NCBI GenBank assembly: GCA_018818125.1
Contig: JAHISQ010000090.1
Location: forward strand, 1 to 57,280
Reading direction: 5' to 3'
From: Candidatus Rifleibacteriota bacterium
Lineage (GTDB): Bacteria > Muiribacteriota > Ozemobacteria > Ozemobacterales > Ozemobacteraceae
Length of the DNA stretch: 57,280 nt
This document shows, piece after piece, positions 16,736 to 26,370 of the stretch. Within the stretch, counting starts at the first letter, position 1. Every line of letters begins with the position of its first letter. A model generated the notes under the pieces. That model had not been told where the DNA came from. It saw nothing but the letters and a program-made list of their open reading frames with translations, and did not search any database. Both the position numbers and the translations under genes were made by a program.

Positions 16736-18871
16736 ATGAACAATAAAAACATAAAAGATCTGCTTTTCACGCATGCCAGGCAGGTCACGCTAACTCTTCT
16801 GTGCTCATTCCTACTCTGCATGGTTCTTTGCTCGACCAGTTTTGCTGACACACCCGAACAGCGCGAGCAATACCGTTACGCACTAGGACTCATACAGCGC
16901 CATCTTTATGAAGAGGGCGCCAAAGTGCTGTCACGCTTACTCTCAGAACCTCAGGTTTTCTCGCAAAGCGACGGTGCCCTGTTCTGGCTGGCCGAATGTG
17001 AATTCCGTCAGAAAAACAATGTTAAAGCAGCCGGCCTCTACACAAAACTGATCAAGGATTACCCGCAAAGCATTTTTCGTGACCGCGCTGCCTATGGACT
17101 TGGCTGGTCTCACACCAACGACAACAACCCAAAATCTGCAACCGAAGCTTTTGCCAAAGTCAGCCGCACTGACCTGCCGCTCTGGATCGACGCCAATCTC
17201 AAACGTGGCTTTCTGATGGTGCGCTTCAACATGGATACCGATCAGACCGTCAGAGTTTATGAAGAACTTTTAAAGGAGAACACTTTAACAGAGTCACAGC
17301 GATTTGAATGCTATCTGCAAGCCGGTATCGGCAAATTCAACCAGAGCATTTACCGACAGGCTCTCGACCATTTTGCCAAAGCACTTGAGGTTTGCCCTGA
17401 AGATAAGCGGCAACCACTGCAATTTTATATTGCCGAGTCGCATTTCCGCCTTAAGAACTACAAGGAAGGCGCAAGTGAATACGCCAAAACCATTGCTCTG
17501 GCTCCTGACAGTCAACTTGGCCAGAAATCTGCATATTCGCTGGCCTGGTGCAACATCAAACTCGGCGAGACAGACAAAGCCGTGGCACTTTTTGAGAAAC
17601 AGGCCAGCAACCCATCATCTGCAGTGCGGGCCGATTCGGTTAAGAATCTGGTTGATCTGCTCATGAACCTGCATCAATATGAGAAAGCAATCGCTGCGAT
17701 AGACAATGGGATACACGCCCTTGCCGAGGCAGACAGACCAGATCTAGCCTATATCAAGGCTCTGGCATTGTCACGAACTGGTGAGTTCGAAAAAAGTCTC
17801 ATCGCCTTCGCCGAATTTATAAAGAAATACCCTAAACAAGCCAAAACAGACGAGGCCATTTATCAGAGTGGCCTGGTTAATGTAGCCCTGAGCCGCTTTA
17901 AAGAAGCTATCGAGCATTTCGAGAAGGTTAGTTCAGAAAGAACCGACCCAGATTTGCGCGAGAAAGCCATTTATCGCATTGGCGAATGCTGGTTCAACCT
18001 CGGCAACATCAAACTGGCCGGCGACAATTTCAACAAAGTCATCAAGGTCTTTCCAAAAGGAAAGGCGCGTTTTGACGCGTTATATCAGCTCGGCGAGCTT
18101 TCCTATATGCAGGAAAGCCATGCCGATGCACTTACCGCCTTTGAAGCTATTGCCGCCTCAACCAACGAACTGGCACCACAGGCGAAATTCAGAGCCGGGG
18201 AAGTCCTTATGAAAGCAGGGCGATACAATGACGCTATTATTTGCTTCCAGGACTACTTGAACAAATACGCGAATGGTAAACTAAGAGAAGACGCGATGTT
18301 CAAGATCGGGCTGAGCTGGCTTGAGCTAAAAGATCAGGCACAGGCTCTTGCTGCGTTTTCCCAGTTGATGAATGCCAAGGGATACTTTCGCCAGGAAGCA
18401 CGCTTTCATATTGGCGAAATTGCACGCGGTCTCGAAAATTATCCACTGGCAATACAGCACTACAAAGCGATTACCGCCGAGGACCCCACGCATCCCCTCG
18501 CCTCACGCGCACGCCGCGCCGTTGGAATCTCACTATTTCACACTAAAGACTATAAAGGCGCTGTCGAAACCTTTGCCGCCATTCTCAAGGATTATCCGGC
18601 TACCGATGCGGCTATACCAGAATCACGACTGTGGTTTGGCAAGAGTCTGATCGCGACTGGCGAAATGGAAAACGGCATTCTCGAAGTGCTCAAGGTCCCT
18701 GTTCTTTACCCCAACAGCGGATTTTCAGCGCAGGCCTATACAGAAGCCGCGAGAACCTACGAAAAACTAAACAACATCAACAAATCACGCATGATGTATG
18801 AAGAGCTTCTAAAAACAAGTCCAACCGCTGATCTACGGCAGGAAGCCGAGCAGGCGCTGAAAAAAAATTAA
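16736..18871 (+). CDS. Exported TPR-repeat protein of the Ton cluster
   Basis: A 711-residue protein with a signal peptide ending near residue 38 (CSTSFA before DTPEQ). The rest is almost entirely TPR/Sel1-like helical pairs, as in BamD/CpoB-type proteins, for example FRDRAAYGLGWSHTNDNNP, ALDHFAKALEVCPEDK and AIICFQDYLNKYANGK. Such proteins are periplasmic scaffolds. It precedes the barrel-exbB-exbD-tonB genes on the same strand, so it may organise this Ton machine. ATG 16736 has GGAG 8 bases upstream. Confidence 0.82.
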   Translation: MNNKNIKDLLFTHARQVTLTLLCSFLLCMVLCSTSFADTPEQREQYRYALGLIQRHLYEEGAKVLSRLLSEPQVFSQSDGALFWLAECEFRQKNNVKAAGLYTKLIKDYPQSIFRDRAAYGLGWSHTNDNNPKSATEAFAKVSRTDLPLWIDANLKRGFLMVRFNMDTDQTVRVYEELLKENTLTESQRFECYLQAGIGKFNQSIYRQALDHFAKALEVCPEDKRQPLQFYIAESHFRLKNYKEGASEYAKTIALAPDSQLGQKSAYSLAWCNIKLGETDKAVALFEKQASNPSSAVRADSVKNLVDLLMNLHQYEKAIAAIDNGIHALAEADRPDLAYIKALALSRTGEFEKSLIAFAEFIKKYPKQAKTDEAIYQSGLVNVALSRFKEAIEHFEKVSSERTDPDLREKAIYRIGECWFNLGNIKLAGDNFNKVIKVFPKGKARFDALYQLGELSYMQESHADALTAFEAIAASTNELAPQAKFRAGEVLMKAGRYNDAIICFQDYLNKYANGKLREDAMFKIGLSWLELKDQAQALAAFSQLMNAKGYFRQEARFHIGEIARGLENYPLAIQHYKAITAEDPTHPLASRARRAVGISLFHTKDYKGAVETFAAILKDYPATDAAIPESRLWFGKSLIATGEMENGILEVLKVPVLYPNSGFSAQAYTEAARTYEKLNNINKSRMMYEELLKTSPTADLRQEAEQALKKN

Positions 18872-19056
18872 CCGATTGCGCTTTTAGGTCCCCGTAGCAA
18901 ATAAACCTCGTGATATCACATTTCGCCTGGGCCATTCCCGGCGAACAATTGCGTAACAAACAAAGCAGCGAGCTATAACACCTGGTCTCATAATAATTAA
19001 ATTTTCCTGCCTTTTTGCCGATAATTATAGAAGATAAAAATGGCGGAGGCAAAAAG

Positions 19057-20670
19057 ATGCAGACTCGAAAACTACTCGCTCTCGCAATGGCAATGGGGCT
19101 AAGTACCCAGCTCTACGCCACCGACACGTTCGACATGGGCAAGGTGCAGGTTCTCGGCAAAGATGCCCAGACCGATAAAATTGACCCGTCTCGGCAAAAA
19201 CTCACATTCGACATGGGTGATCGCACTGCACCAATGCCGGAACTGGTACCCGAAACCGGCCCGCTTGAGTTCAGACCAATGACCGAAAAGCATCTGCTCG
19301 ACAATTTTCATCGCGAAAACAAGGATGAATTGTCGATTGCAGCTGGTATTGGCACACGCGGCGCAAATGAGATCATCGTCAATGGGCGTGGAACAAAAGA
19401 AGGCTACATTGGCGATCTCACCATTAGACGTGAAGCCCGTGACGGCTTCAGCTCATCGGTAGACACCAGCAAAACTGCACTCGAAGCCAGCGTATCTTCA
19501 ACCGGTGAAGGCAGCTACGCGCTTACTGCCGGTGGCGAATACTCGGTAGAAGAGTATGCCCAGCGCGGTCTCAAAACAATACCCAGTCCAGACGCCGGCA
19601 TTGAGAATCACGTAAGTCGCATAAAGCTTACTGGCAATTCAACTCTCGAAGACGGGGCATTTTTTACCGGCCACATGGCAGTCGACTCCGTTTCACGCGA
19701 CATCAGAAACCCTGCAGTCAGCTTTTCAGAAGAGCAGACCACATTCTCGATCTCTGCTGGCGCCAGCTATCTCAAAAAGATGACCGACAAATTCAAAGGC
19801 CGCGCCGCTATTGACCTTAAAAAAGATAAATTCACCGTTACTTCCGGCACCGACAGAGATTTCACCAAGACAGTGCTCGATCTGGGCGGCGTATATGAAG
19901 CGTCAGCCAAAACAACAGCAAACTTTGGCCTGAAACGCATGAGCCTTATGTCCAGAGATACAACCGCGCCCTATGCAAGTCTCGACTATCGTTTCAGCGA
20001 GCCATGGCAACTGCTGCTGGCCTATGAAGAAGACCTGGGCAATGACAGTCTCGAAAAGATCTTTATGCCAAGTCGCTACGTCGCTGCCGATGACATCAAC
20101 GCCTCGCACCTCAAAACAGCTAAAGGCTCGGTCAACTACCGCACCAACAAAGGCGACACCTTGGGCTTCGATGTTTTTAAGCAGACGGAAAACGACGCTA
20201 TTGAATACCTCGACTTTCATAATCCCGGCAAAAGCCTGCTCGAATCAAAGCTCAACTTTGTTAACGAGGCTCGGCGCTCAGGCGCCAGCGTGCGTGGCTC
20301 GTTCAAAATTGAAGACAATTTCTGCATCACGCTGAAAGGCACCGCGCAGACAGCTGAAAACAACGCAACCGGGCGACGCCTTTCCTACGAACCAAAACGT
20401 CTGCTGGATGTTGGGTTCAATTATACCGAAGGTAAAGTAATGATTGATTTTACACGTCGGGCGGAATTCGATCGAGAAGCTCACACGCCAAACGCTACTT
20501 ACGGAGCTGACGATTATAGTCGCTCTGATCTGGCAGTTCGCTACAAGCTTAATGACCGGTTCAGCACCTATCTGAAGATCAAAGACCTGTATGACGAAGC
20601 GAAAAAGATTCGTTACGATGTTCCCGAAGAAGGCAGAGTAACTCTCGCCGGACTCGAAGCGCATTTCTAG
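19057..20670 (+). CDS. Outer-membrane beta-barrel, TonB-linked, without visible plug
   Basis: ATG 19057 follows GGAGG by 7 bases and gives a signal peptide (QTRKLLALAMAMGLSTQLYA). The mature start DTFDMGKVQVLGKD resembles a TonB box. From residue 100 on, alternating amphipathic strands run to a C-terminal aromatic (LAGLEAHF), typical of outer-membrane barrels. At 537 residues it is short for a TonB-dependent receptor, and I find no conserved plug domain between box and barrel. Its stop overlaps the AGGAGG ribosome site of exbB, so the genes are cotranscribed. The substrate is unknown. Confidence 0.75.
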   Translation: MQTRKLLALAMAMGLSTQLYATDTFDMGKVQVLGKDAQTDKIDPSRQKLTFDMGDRTAPMPELVPETGPLEFRPMTEKHLLDNFHRENKDELSIAAGIGTRGANEIIVNGRGTKEGYIGDLTIRREARDGFSSSVDTSKTALEASVSSTGEGSYALTAGGEYSVEEYAQRGLKTIPSPDAGIENHVSRIKLTGNSTLEDGAFFTGHMAVDSVSRDIRNPAVSFSEEQTTFSISAGASYLKKMTDKFKGRAAIDLKKDKFTVTSGTDRDFTKTVLDLGGVYEASAKTTANFGLKRMSLMSRDTTAPYASLDYRFSEPWQLLLAYEEDLGNDSLEKIFMPSRYVAADDINASHLKTAKGSVNYRTNKGDTLGFDVFKQTENDAIEYLDFHNPGKSLLESKLNFVNEARRSGASVRGSFKIEDNFCITLKGTAQTAENNATGRRLSYEPKRLLDVGFNYTEGKVMIDFTRRAEFDREAHTPNATYGADDYSRSDLAVRYKLNDRFSTYLKIKDLYDEAKKIRYDVPEEGRVTLAGLEAHF

Positions 20671-20682
20671 GAGGCAATAACA

Positions 20683-21327
20683 ATGCAAAAAATATTTCTG
20701 GTTGATTTGTTTGTGAGTGGCGGCCCGGTAATGATTCCGATTGCAATTTGTTCAGTTATCGCGCTGGCAATTGTGATTGAGCGGCTGCGTTTCTACTACC
20801 GCAACCCCAACAACGGTGCAACTTTTATGAAAAAAGTAAAGGGTGCAATTATTACCCGCAACTTCTTCGACGCCATGAAAATCTGTCGCGCCGAAAACAC
20901 CCCAATCGCCAACGTACTTGCAGCCGGCATCGACCATCTCGATCTCAGTAAAGAAAACCTGCTTGATGTAATGCGCCAGGAAGCTATGGTTCAGGTAAAA
21001 AAATATGAAAAACATCTTGGCAAACTCGCCACCATCGCCAGCATCACACCACTGCTCGGCCTGACCGGCACAGTAACAGGCATGATCTCTTCGTTTGCCG
21101 TTATATCAACTGTTGGCATTGGTGATCCGACAGCCCTTGCAGGCGGAATTTCAGAGGCTCTCTATACAACTGCTGCCGGACTCATGGTTGGTATTCCCGC
21201 TCTCGTAGCGCATAACTGGTGCGAATCTAAAAGCTTCGAATTCGTTGAACAGGTCGATATGTATTCGCTTGATCTCGCTAACCAGGTAACCACAATGGAG
21301 GTCAGCTGTGAAAAAGCTGCTGCCTGA
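20683..21327 (+). CDS. exbB: ExbB/TolQ-family proton channel subunit
   Basis: A 214-residue MotA/TolQ/ExbB protein: an N-terminal membrane helix (VMIPIAICSVIALAIVIERL), a cytoplasmic loop, then the conserved pair of helices with LATIASITPLLGLTGTVTGM and ALYTTAAGLMVGIPALVAHN. With ExbD it uses the proton gradient to energise TonB. The ribosome site AGGAGG is 8 bases upstream and overlaps the previous stop. The next gene overlaps by 20 bp. Confidence 0.95.
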   Translation: MQKIFLVDLFVSGGPVMIPIAICSVIALAIVIERLRFYYRNPNNGATFMKKVKGAIITRNFFDAMKICRAENTPIANVLAAGIDHLDLSKENLLDVMRQEAMVQVKKYEKHLGKLATIASITPLLGLTGTVTGMISSFAVISTVGIGDPTALAGGISEALYTTAAGLMVGIPALVAHNWCESKSFEFVEQVDMYSLDLANQVTTMEVSCEKAAA

Positions 21328-21721
21328 AAAACACAAACAAAAACCACAGATCGTCGTTACCAATCTGATTGACGTAATTCTGCTGTTGGTATTCTTCTTC
21401 ATGATCACCAGTTCATTCGCTCGGAATCAGGAAAAGCTGCCGATAGATGTTCCCAAGGCTGCCAACGCTACCACCATGGAAACCGAAAACATGACTGTGC
21501 AGATCGCCAAAAACGGTCATATATTCGTTGCCGGCAAATCGATCGAAATGGCAGAACTGACTTCACAGATCAAGACCTGGGTAACCAACTCACCTGATCG
21601 CCCTATAATGGTCGAAGCAGACAAAGACGCCAACTATGGCCGAATCATTCATGTTCTCGACCAGATCAGGAGCTTCGGCGCCGTTAACATCGGCCTGGCA
21701 ACCAGACCAGAAAGCAAATGA
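21308..21721 (+). CDS. exbD: ExbD/TolR-family protein
   Basis: A 137-residue protein started at GTG 21308 with GGAGG upstream inside exbB. The single membrane helix [18 protein letters not shown] contains the proton-carrying Asp at the expected place. The periplasmic domain (residues 45-137) has the ExbD pattern ending [20 protein letters not shown]. It partners the ExbB encoded just before. It overlaps tonB as ATGA. Confidence 0.94.
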   Translation: MKKLLPEKHKQKPQIVVTNLIDVILLLVFFFMITSSFARNQEKLPIDVPKAANATTMETENMTVQIAKNGHIFVAGKSIEMAELTSQIKTWVTNSPDRPIMVEADKDANYGRIIHVLDQIRSFGAVNIGLATRPESK

Positions 21722-22740
21722 AACTTCTAAAACTAGTCAACACCGAAAAAGTCGAAGGAATGGAAGAGTTTCAACTTTCCATTATGATCCATCTCGCCCT
21801 TCTGCTGGCGCTTTCTGCCTTTTTCTACTGGCGGCATATCGCTCAACCGATTAAGAGACAGATTGTTCCAGTAATGCTCATCGCTCAGGTCAGCAAACCG
21901 CGCGTTGGCTCGGGCGTTGAACAGAAAAAAGAAATAGGCGCCAAAAAAGCTGCCGGAACTCAGAAAAAAGTTACTCCAGCTCACAAAAAGCAGCCGATTA
22001 AAAAAGCGGCAACCGCCAAGTCGGCGGCAAAGCCAGTCCCGGTGCCAGCCAAACCTCAACCTGTTCTGGCAGCAGTAGAGAAGCCAGCTGCCGAAACTCC
22101 AGCGCTAAACGACAGTCCTATTATCGCTGAAACTCCAGTCGAAATAACCAAACCGTCAGTAGTTCAGGAAGCAGTTGTTAGCAATGCTCCGGTGCGCCCG
22201 ACCCACAACAGTCCTACCTTTGAAACAATCAGCCAGTTCAGTCTCGAAAAAAGCAGCGCCAGTGAACTCGAACCCAATCTGGCTGGACCAATGATGACCT
22301 CGCAGCCGTCTTCTCTGATGCCAGATTCATCGATGTTCGATGACAGAGCAAGCGCCAGTCCTGAAGACTTTATGCCGGCTCCTACCGGCGTAGAAGACCA
22401 GAAAATTTCTGATGGCGCCGGCGTCTTCGAAGTCGGCTCAATCGAATCATTTGGTGGCAGCGATGAACGATTCAGCCCACCGGCCATTCTTTCACGGGTT
22501 ATGCCCGAATATCCCACCTGGGCACGCAAAAGCGGTGTGCATGGCAGCGCGGTTTATCGCGTTCTGATTCAAAGAAGCGGCACTGTTGGCGATGTAGTAA
22601 CCATGAGTTCAACTATCGACCCCAAGCTCGCCATCAACGGTGCTCAAGCTCTGCGTCGCTGGGTCTTCACACCGGTTCTCGCCAATGGCGAGCCTCGTGA
22701 AACCTGGATAAAGATCACCGTTCAATATCAATTAAACTGA
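21718..22740 (+). CDS. tonB: TonB-family energy transducer
   Basis: A 340-residue protein with a membrane helix near residues 23-42 ([19 protein letters not shown]), a long Lys/Pro/Ala-rich periplasmic spacer (about 60-170), a serine/acidic part, and a C-terminal TonB domain (about 255-340): [20 protein letters not shown], then [13 protein letters not shown] and [11 protein letters not shown]. It spans the periplasm and pushes on outer-membrane receptors; the barrel at 19057 is the likely partner. A strong terminator follows. Confidence 0.93.
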   Translation: MKLLKLVNTEKVEGMEEFQLSIMIHLALLLALSAFFYWRHIAQPIKRQIVPVMLIAQVSKPRVGSGVEQKKEIGAKKAAGTQKKVTPAHKKQPIKKAATAKSAAKPVPVPAKPQPVLAAVEKPAAETPALNDSPIIAETPVEITKPSVVQEAVVSNAPVRPTHNSPTFETISQFSLEKSSASELEPNLAGPMMTSQPSSLMPDSSMFDDRASASPEDFMPAPTGVEDQKISDGAGVFEVGSIESFGGSDERFSPPAILSRVMPEYPTWARKSGVHGSAVYRVLIQRSGTVGDVVTMSSTIDPKLAINGAQALRRWVFTPVLANGEPRETWIKITVQYQLN

Positions 22741-22776
22741 ATTTTCTCTTTTAATCATAAATCTCCTCCAAGTGCA

Positions 22777-22811
22777 ACCGGGGCTCGCAAAACGCGAGCC
22801 CCGGTCATTTT
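22777..22811 (+). terminator. Rho-independent terminator of the Ton operon
   Basis: A 12-bp stem ACCGGGGCTCGC (22777-22788) pairs with GCGAGCCCCGGT (22794-22805) around the loop AAAAC, followed by CATTTTT. Confidence 0.93.
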
Positions 22812-22854
22812 TAGCACATTTTCAACACATTTTTAGCGCTGATGCTCTGGTCAA

Positions 22855-22883
22855 TTGCAATTGTCTGGCTACTGCGTTAAAAT
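22855..22883 (+). promoter_or_regulatory. Putative sigma-70 promoter of the cyclophilin gene
   Basis: TTGCAA (22855-22860), a 17-bp spacer and TAAAAT (22878-22883), 37 bp before the ATG. A CAATTGCAATTG palindrome overlaps the -35. Confidence 0.65.
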
Positions 22884-22919
22884 ATTGCAATCAAAATTTC
22901 TTTCAGGAGACAATCAACA

Positions 22920-23513
22920 ATGTGGCAAGCTCTTCTTATCGCACTTATACTGGCTGCACCAATGGCAATGGCTCAGGTTCCCGAGGGAACACCAGTACAG
23001 GCTGGCAATCCGACCACGGTAGCCAGCGAACCAGCATCAACATCTCAGATTCCTGCAGGCGTGACTCTTGAGAAAGCAACCAACCCGGTCATCAAAATTT
23101 CTACCGAAAAAGGCGACATGCTGCTTGAGCTGTTCCCGGATGTTGCACCAAAGCATGTCGAAGGTATGCTGACCCTGACCAAAAAGGGCTTCTACAACAA
23201 TCTGACCTTTCACCGCGTGGTTCCTGGATTCGTAATTCAGGGCGGCTGTCCACAGGGCACCGGCACCGGCGGCCCCGGCTACACACTCCCAGCAGAATTC
23301 AATGCCCGAAAGCATCTTAAAGGCACTTTAGCCATGGCACGCAGCAGCGACCCGAACTCCGCTGGCAGCCAGTTTTATATCTGCCTTGATGCGATCCCAC
23401 ACCTCGACAATCAGTATACTGTTTTTGGCCAGATCGTTCAGGGGCAAGAAGTGCCTGAGAAGATCAAGCAGGGTGACAAAATGCAGGTATCGGTAATTCA
23501 GGATCAGAAATAA
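22920..23513 (+). CDS. Exported cyclophilin-type peptidyl-prolyl isomerase
   Basis: A 197-residue protein with a signal peptide (LLIALILAAPMAMA, cut near residue 18), a short linker, and a compact cyclophilin domain from residue 57. Catalytic-site marks are FHRVVPGFVIQGG (including the essential Arg), AMARSSDPNSAGSQFYI and NQYTVFGQIVQG. It assists folding of exported proteins in the periplasm. AGGAG lies 10 bases upstream. Confidence 0.93.
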   Translation: MWQALLIALILAAPMAMAQVPEGTPVQAGNPTTVASEPASTSQIPAGVTLEKATNPVIKISTEKGDMLLELFPDVAPKHVEGMLTLTKKGFYNNLTFHRVVPGFVIQGGCPQGTGTGGPGYTLPAEFNARKHLKGTLAMARSSDPNSAGSQFYICLDAIPHLDNQYTVFGQIVQGQEVPEKIKQGDKMQVSVIQDQK

Positions 23514-23528
23514 GCTGAATTCGCAGCT

Positions 23529-23614
23529 GAGATTGCTGCGACCTCTTCTGTGCATGTTGCCTCGCAATGACACTTATATTCGGTCATTGCGAGGCAACAT
23601 GCCGAAGCACTCTC
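23529..23614. repeat. TCATTGCGAG palindromic repeat, two copies head to head
   Basis: The arm 23552-23571 is a perfect 20-bp inverted repeat of 23583-23602 (GTCATTGCGAGGCAACATGC) around an 11-base spacer. Flanks GAGATTGCTGCG (23529-23540) and GCCGAAGCACTCTC (23601-23614) match the inner ends of the other copies. It sits between the cyclophilin gene and murB. Confidence 0.85.
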
Positions 23615-23703
23615 GTTTTCATCAGTAACTTTTCGTACCCTCTGTCCTGGCGTGGCAAATCTACCGATAAACATAGTATCGATTTGTGCGCAAAGGAAGT
23701 CTT

Positions 23704-24612
23704 ATGAACATTACCATCGCCAGCTTAAAACGAAATGTTCCGCTCAAAAACCTGGTAACTTTCAAACTCGGTGGCCCGGCAGAATATTTTTATGAGGCAA
23801 ATTCTACCGATTCTCTGATAGCGGCGATTGCCTTGGCCCGCCACGAAGGCATGCCCTGGTTTCTGCTTGGAGGCGGCTCGAATCTGGTAGTTTCAGATAC
23901 CGGCATAGAAGGCCTGGTGGTGCACAATAAGACGACCGAACTCAAGCATGTTGATCATGAGAGTCGACAGATCAGTCTTTCTTCCGGGCTCGACCTGGAA
24001 TTTCTGGTTGAACTGGCGCATCACCTTGGCATGAGTGGGGTCGAATGTTTCACCGGAATCCCGGGTTCACTGGGTGGTGCCATATACGGCAATGCTGGCG
24101 CTTACGGACGCAGCATAGCAGACATTCTGATTGATGCGCAGGTGTTGTTTCCAGATGGCAGTATTCAGACGGTTTTAAACTCTTTTTTTCAGTTTGATTA
24201 CCGCACCAGCCGTATAAAGAATGAACCTTACATCGTTTTGAGTGCAAGGTTTCAGCTCGAAGCCGGCAATTGCGACGAGATCAAGGCAAAGATGGACGAC
24301 ATTAGCGAGCAACGTCACAGCAAGCACCCGCCGTATGAGGTCGGCTGCGCTGGTTCGTTTTTCAAAAACCTGCCGCCCCTTCCCGGCGAAGACCGTCGCC
24401 GCGCGGCTGGCAGCGTGCTCGAACAGGCTGGAGCAAAAACAATGTCTTATGGTGGCGCAAGGGTTTTCGACAAACACGCCAATTTTATTATCAACGAAGG
24501 CAAAGCAACGGCTAACGACGTCAGACGTCTTGCCGACATGCTCAAAAAGAAAGTTCTAAAAGATTTCGGCATCGAATTGAGTGAAGAAGTCCTCTACGTT
24601 GGCCGGATTTGA
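23704..24612 (+). CDS. murB: UDP-N-acetylenolpyruvoylglucosamine reductase
   Basis: ATG 23704 has AAGGAAG upstream; an in-frame GTG at 23686 is less likely. The 302-residue flavoenzyme carries LGGGSNLVV (FAD binding), ECFTGIPGSLGGAIYGNAGAYG, FDYRTSRIKNE, and the active-site serine in AGSFFKN (followed by LPPLPGE instead of the usual proline). The C-terminal IELSEEVLYVG gives the catalytic Glu. The length fits the shorter, type II-like form. MurB makes UDP-MurNAc by NADPH-dependent reduction for peptidoglycan. Confidence 0.94.
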   Translation: MNITIASLKRNVPLKNLVTFKLGGPAEYFYEANSTDSLIAAIALARHEGMPWFLLGGGSNLVVSDTGIEGLVVHNKTTELKHVDHESRQISLSSGLDLEFLVELAHHLGMSGVECFTGIPGSLGGAIYGNAGAYGRSIADILIDAQVLFPDGSIQTVLNSFFQFDYRTSRIKNEPYIVLSARFQLEAGNCDEIKAKMDDISEQRHSKHPPYEVGCAGSFFKNLPPLPGEDRRRAAGSVLEQAGAKTMSYGGARVFDKHANFIINEGKATANDVRRLADMLKKKVLKDFGIELSEEVLYVGRI

Positions 24613-24667
24613 CTTTTAAGAACATATAATTTTGGTAGTAAGAAAGTTATATGGTTTAAAAAAAAAG

Positions 24668-25609
24668 CTATTTGTCGGGTTCAACAAGGAAGGGTTGCAG
24701 GTCAGGATATTTTTGAAAAATTGGCAAATCTATTGCCGCCTGCTTCATGAGATCAGAATTTTGAGCTTGTGAGAAGCCCTCAGACATTTTGTCCTGATAT
24801 TGTTGAATCTCGGCACCTTGTAATGCCATTTGCTTTTTTGCTTCTGGCATAGCCTCTTTAAATTGAGCAACAGCTTTTTCGTCTTTTTCAACGCGCTCAG
24901 CAGCCGTTACCAAGGCTTTATACGGTTGTTGGCGCTCTTTCTCCAGTTTGGGCAGTCTTTCTTGTGCCGAAGTTAACTGTTTCTGTTTTTGAATTTGTTT
25001 CTTACTGTTTGATTCTTTACCAATTGCCTGTTGCAGCTTTTCGATGTTTTTTTTCTGGTCTGCTATTTTTTTATCTTGTTTAGTGAAATAGCCGGCCTCG
25101 TCACTGCGAGCCTTTTCCAGACTTTCACGGCTTTTTTGCAGACGGGTTTCAAGATCTGCAAGTTTTTTATCAATTTTCGCGGTAATTTCTTCGGTTAGTT
25201 CTGCCCCACTCTGCTTGCCAATCAAGCCTGATTTCAGCGCATCCATATTTTGCAACATTCGTGCCTGTACGAAGCGTATTTTGACTTCATGAAAATCTGC
25301 AGGATCCATACCTGTTTCTCTACATGCAAGCTCTTCAGCATTAACGATTGAATTGCCAAGCAGTAGAACCCCGGCCAGTGATTTAATTGCTTGCTCTGTG
25401 CCACTTGCGCTTTCTGGAGATATATTAGATCCTTCTTTTAGAGCCATAGTGGCAGCAGTTGCTTTTGCCTGAGCAATTTGCATGGTTTTTGCAAATAGTT
25501 CAATTCTTGTATTCTCAATTGCTGGTTTGCCAGTGAAGACAGCTGGCTCAGCAGAGACCAGAGATAGACTTAAAGCGAAACATGCAGCTAATACAAAAAT
25601 TTTACGCAT
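24668..25609 (-). CDS. Exported coiled-coil protein, unknown
   Basis: A 313-residue protein with a clear signal peptide (KIFVLAACFALSLSLVSA, cut near residue 20). Residues 140-265 are a Lys/Glu/Gln-rich coiled coil (KKLADLETRLQKSRESLEKA and similar heptads). The N- and C-terminal parts are helical with no family I know. The sequence is visibly more AT-rich than neighbouring genes. Upstream on the same strand, 33 bp away, lies a decayed gene, so the two probably once formed an operon. Confidence 0.7.
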   Translation of the reverse strand: MRKIFVLAACFALSLSLVSAEPAVFTGKPAIENTRIELFAKTMQIAQAKATAATMALKEGSNISPESASGTEQAIKSLAGVLLLGNSIVNAEELACRETGMDPADFHEVKIRFVQARMLQNMDALKSGLIGKQSGAELTEEITAKIDKKLADLETRLQKSRESLEKARSDEAGYFTKQDKKIADQKKNIEKLQQAIGKESNSKKQIQKQKQLTSAQERLPKLEKERQQPYKALVTAAERVEKDEKAVAQFKEAMPEAKKQMALQGAEIQQYQDKMSEGFSQAQNSDLMKQAAIDLPIFQKYPDLQPFLVEPDK

Positions 25610-25642
25610 AATGTTTTACCCTTTTCAACGATTTTAATTGCT

Positions 25643-26315
25643 TCAATTACTTGCAGAGGCTTTTACTTTGCTGAGGTAATAAGATATACCAGCTTTAAAG
25701 CCGGAGACAACTCTTTTGTAACCGTCCTATGGTAAATATGATCCATCGGCAGAGAACCCAGCCATGGTCATGTTGGCAATGACCTATTCTAACTGGTCTC
25801 CGCCAAGAATGAAAGTCGACATCCCGAAAAGCATACAACCTCAAAATGCGTTGACATGCTGCCGATGCAACTTTGCCAGTCTGCACCGCTGCCAACAGCC
25901 ACTCTGGCATGTCGGCGAATTCTGTTTTGCTTAAAGTTTCTGCCAATGGCATTTTCTCGGCAACCAATAGATATTCACCTGCTGATGGCACTCTAAATGT
26001 AACGATGAACCTGAGTTCCTGGCCATCGGGAACAATTGCCTCATCATTGGCGCCAAACATCAACTCTTGTTAATTTTGTCAGCATAGATTCTTATCTGAT
26101 TGCCTTCGGCCTCTTTGTTCCCACAGTGCCTGTGCGCAGATAGACCTCGAAATGCTCAGATTTTTTACGTCCCGGATGATACCATTGTCAAAATACACAA
26201 TCTATAGCTAGAGGTTTGATAGGGCGAAGATGAGCTTTATCCCTTGGCTCTTGCACTCGGCAAAAAGTGCATATTCTGCCGCAGCAGAATAAAAACAGAT
26301 CCAGATGTAAATATT
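25643..26315 (-). pseudogene. Decayed gene, probably secreted or structural, with frameshifts and stops
   Basis: No full-length frame exists, but good protein-like text runs through three frames of the minus strand. From about 26315: RICTFCRVQEPRDKAHLRP and PIKPLAIDCVF, an in-frame TGA, then QWYHPGRKKSEHFEVYLRTG. After a frameshift near 26115: EAEGNQIRIYADKIN. After another near 26065: LMFGANDEAIVPDGQELRF and VTFRVPSAGEYLLVAEKM to about 25820. After a third: GMSTFILGGDQLE, TAG, VIANMTMAGFSADGSYLP, TAG, DGYKRVVSGFKAGISYYL, to a TGA at 25643. So at least three frameshifts and three in-frame stops. This fills the 838-bp stretch that has no intact gene. The family is unknown. Confidence 0.6.
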
Positions 26316-26370
26316 ACTTATTCAAACCCTGTGCCTGCAGCACTAACCGTCTTTTTATCGGTCGCTGAGA

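Noticed and set aside
18910..18945. GTGATATCAC palindrome and TTCGCC/GGCGAA hairpin between the TPR gene and the barrel gene
   Set aside because: The hairpin has a bulge and no T tract, and the palindrome is short; neither matches the repeat families, so a function is not supported.
26115..26230. TGA recoded as Cys or Trp in the decayed gene
   Set aside because: TGA is the normal stop of many genes here (murB, tcdA region, batA, exbD), and frameshifts are also present, so decay is simpler.
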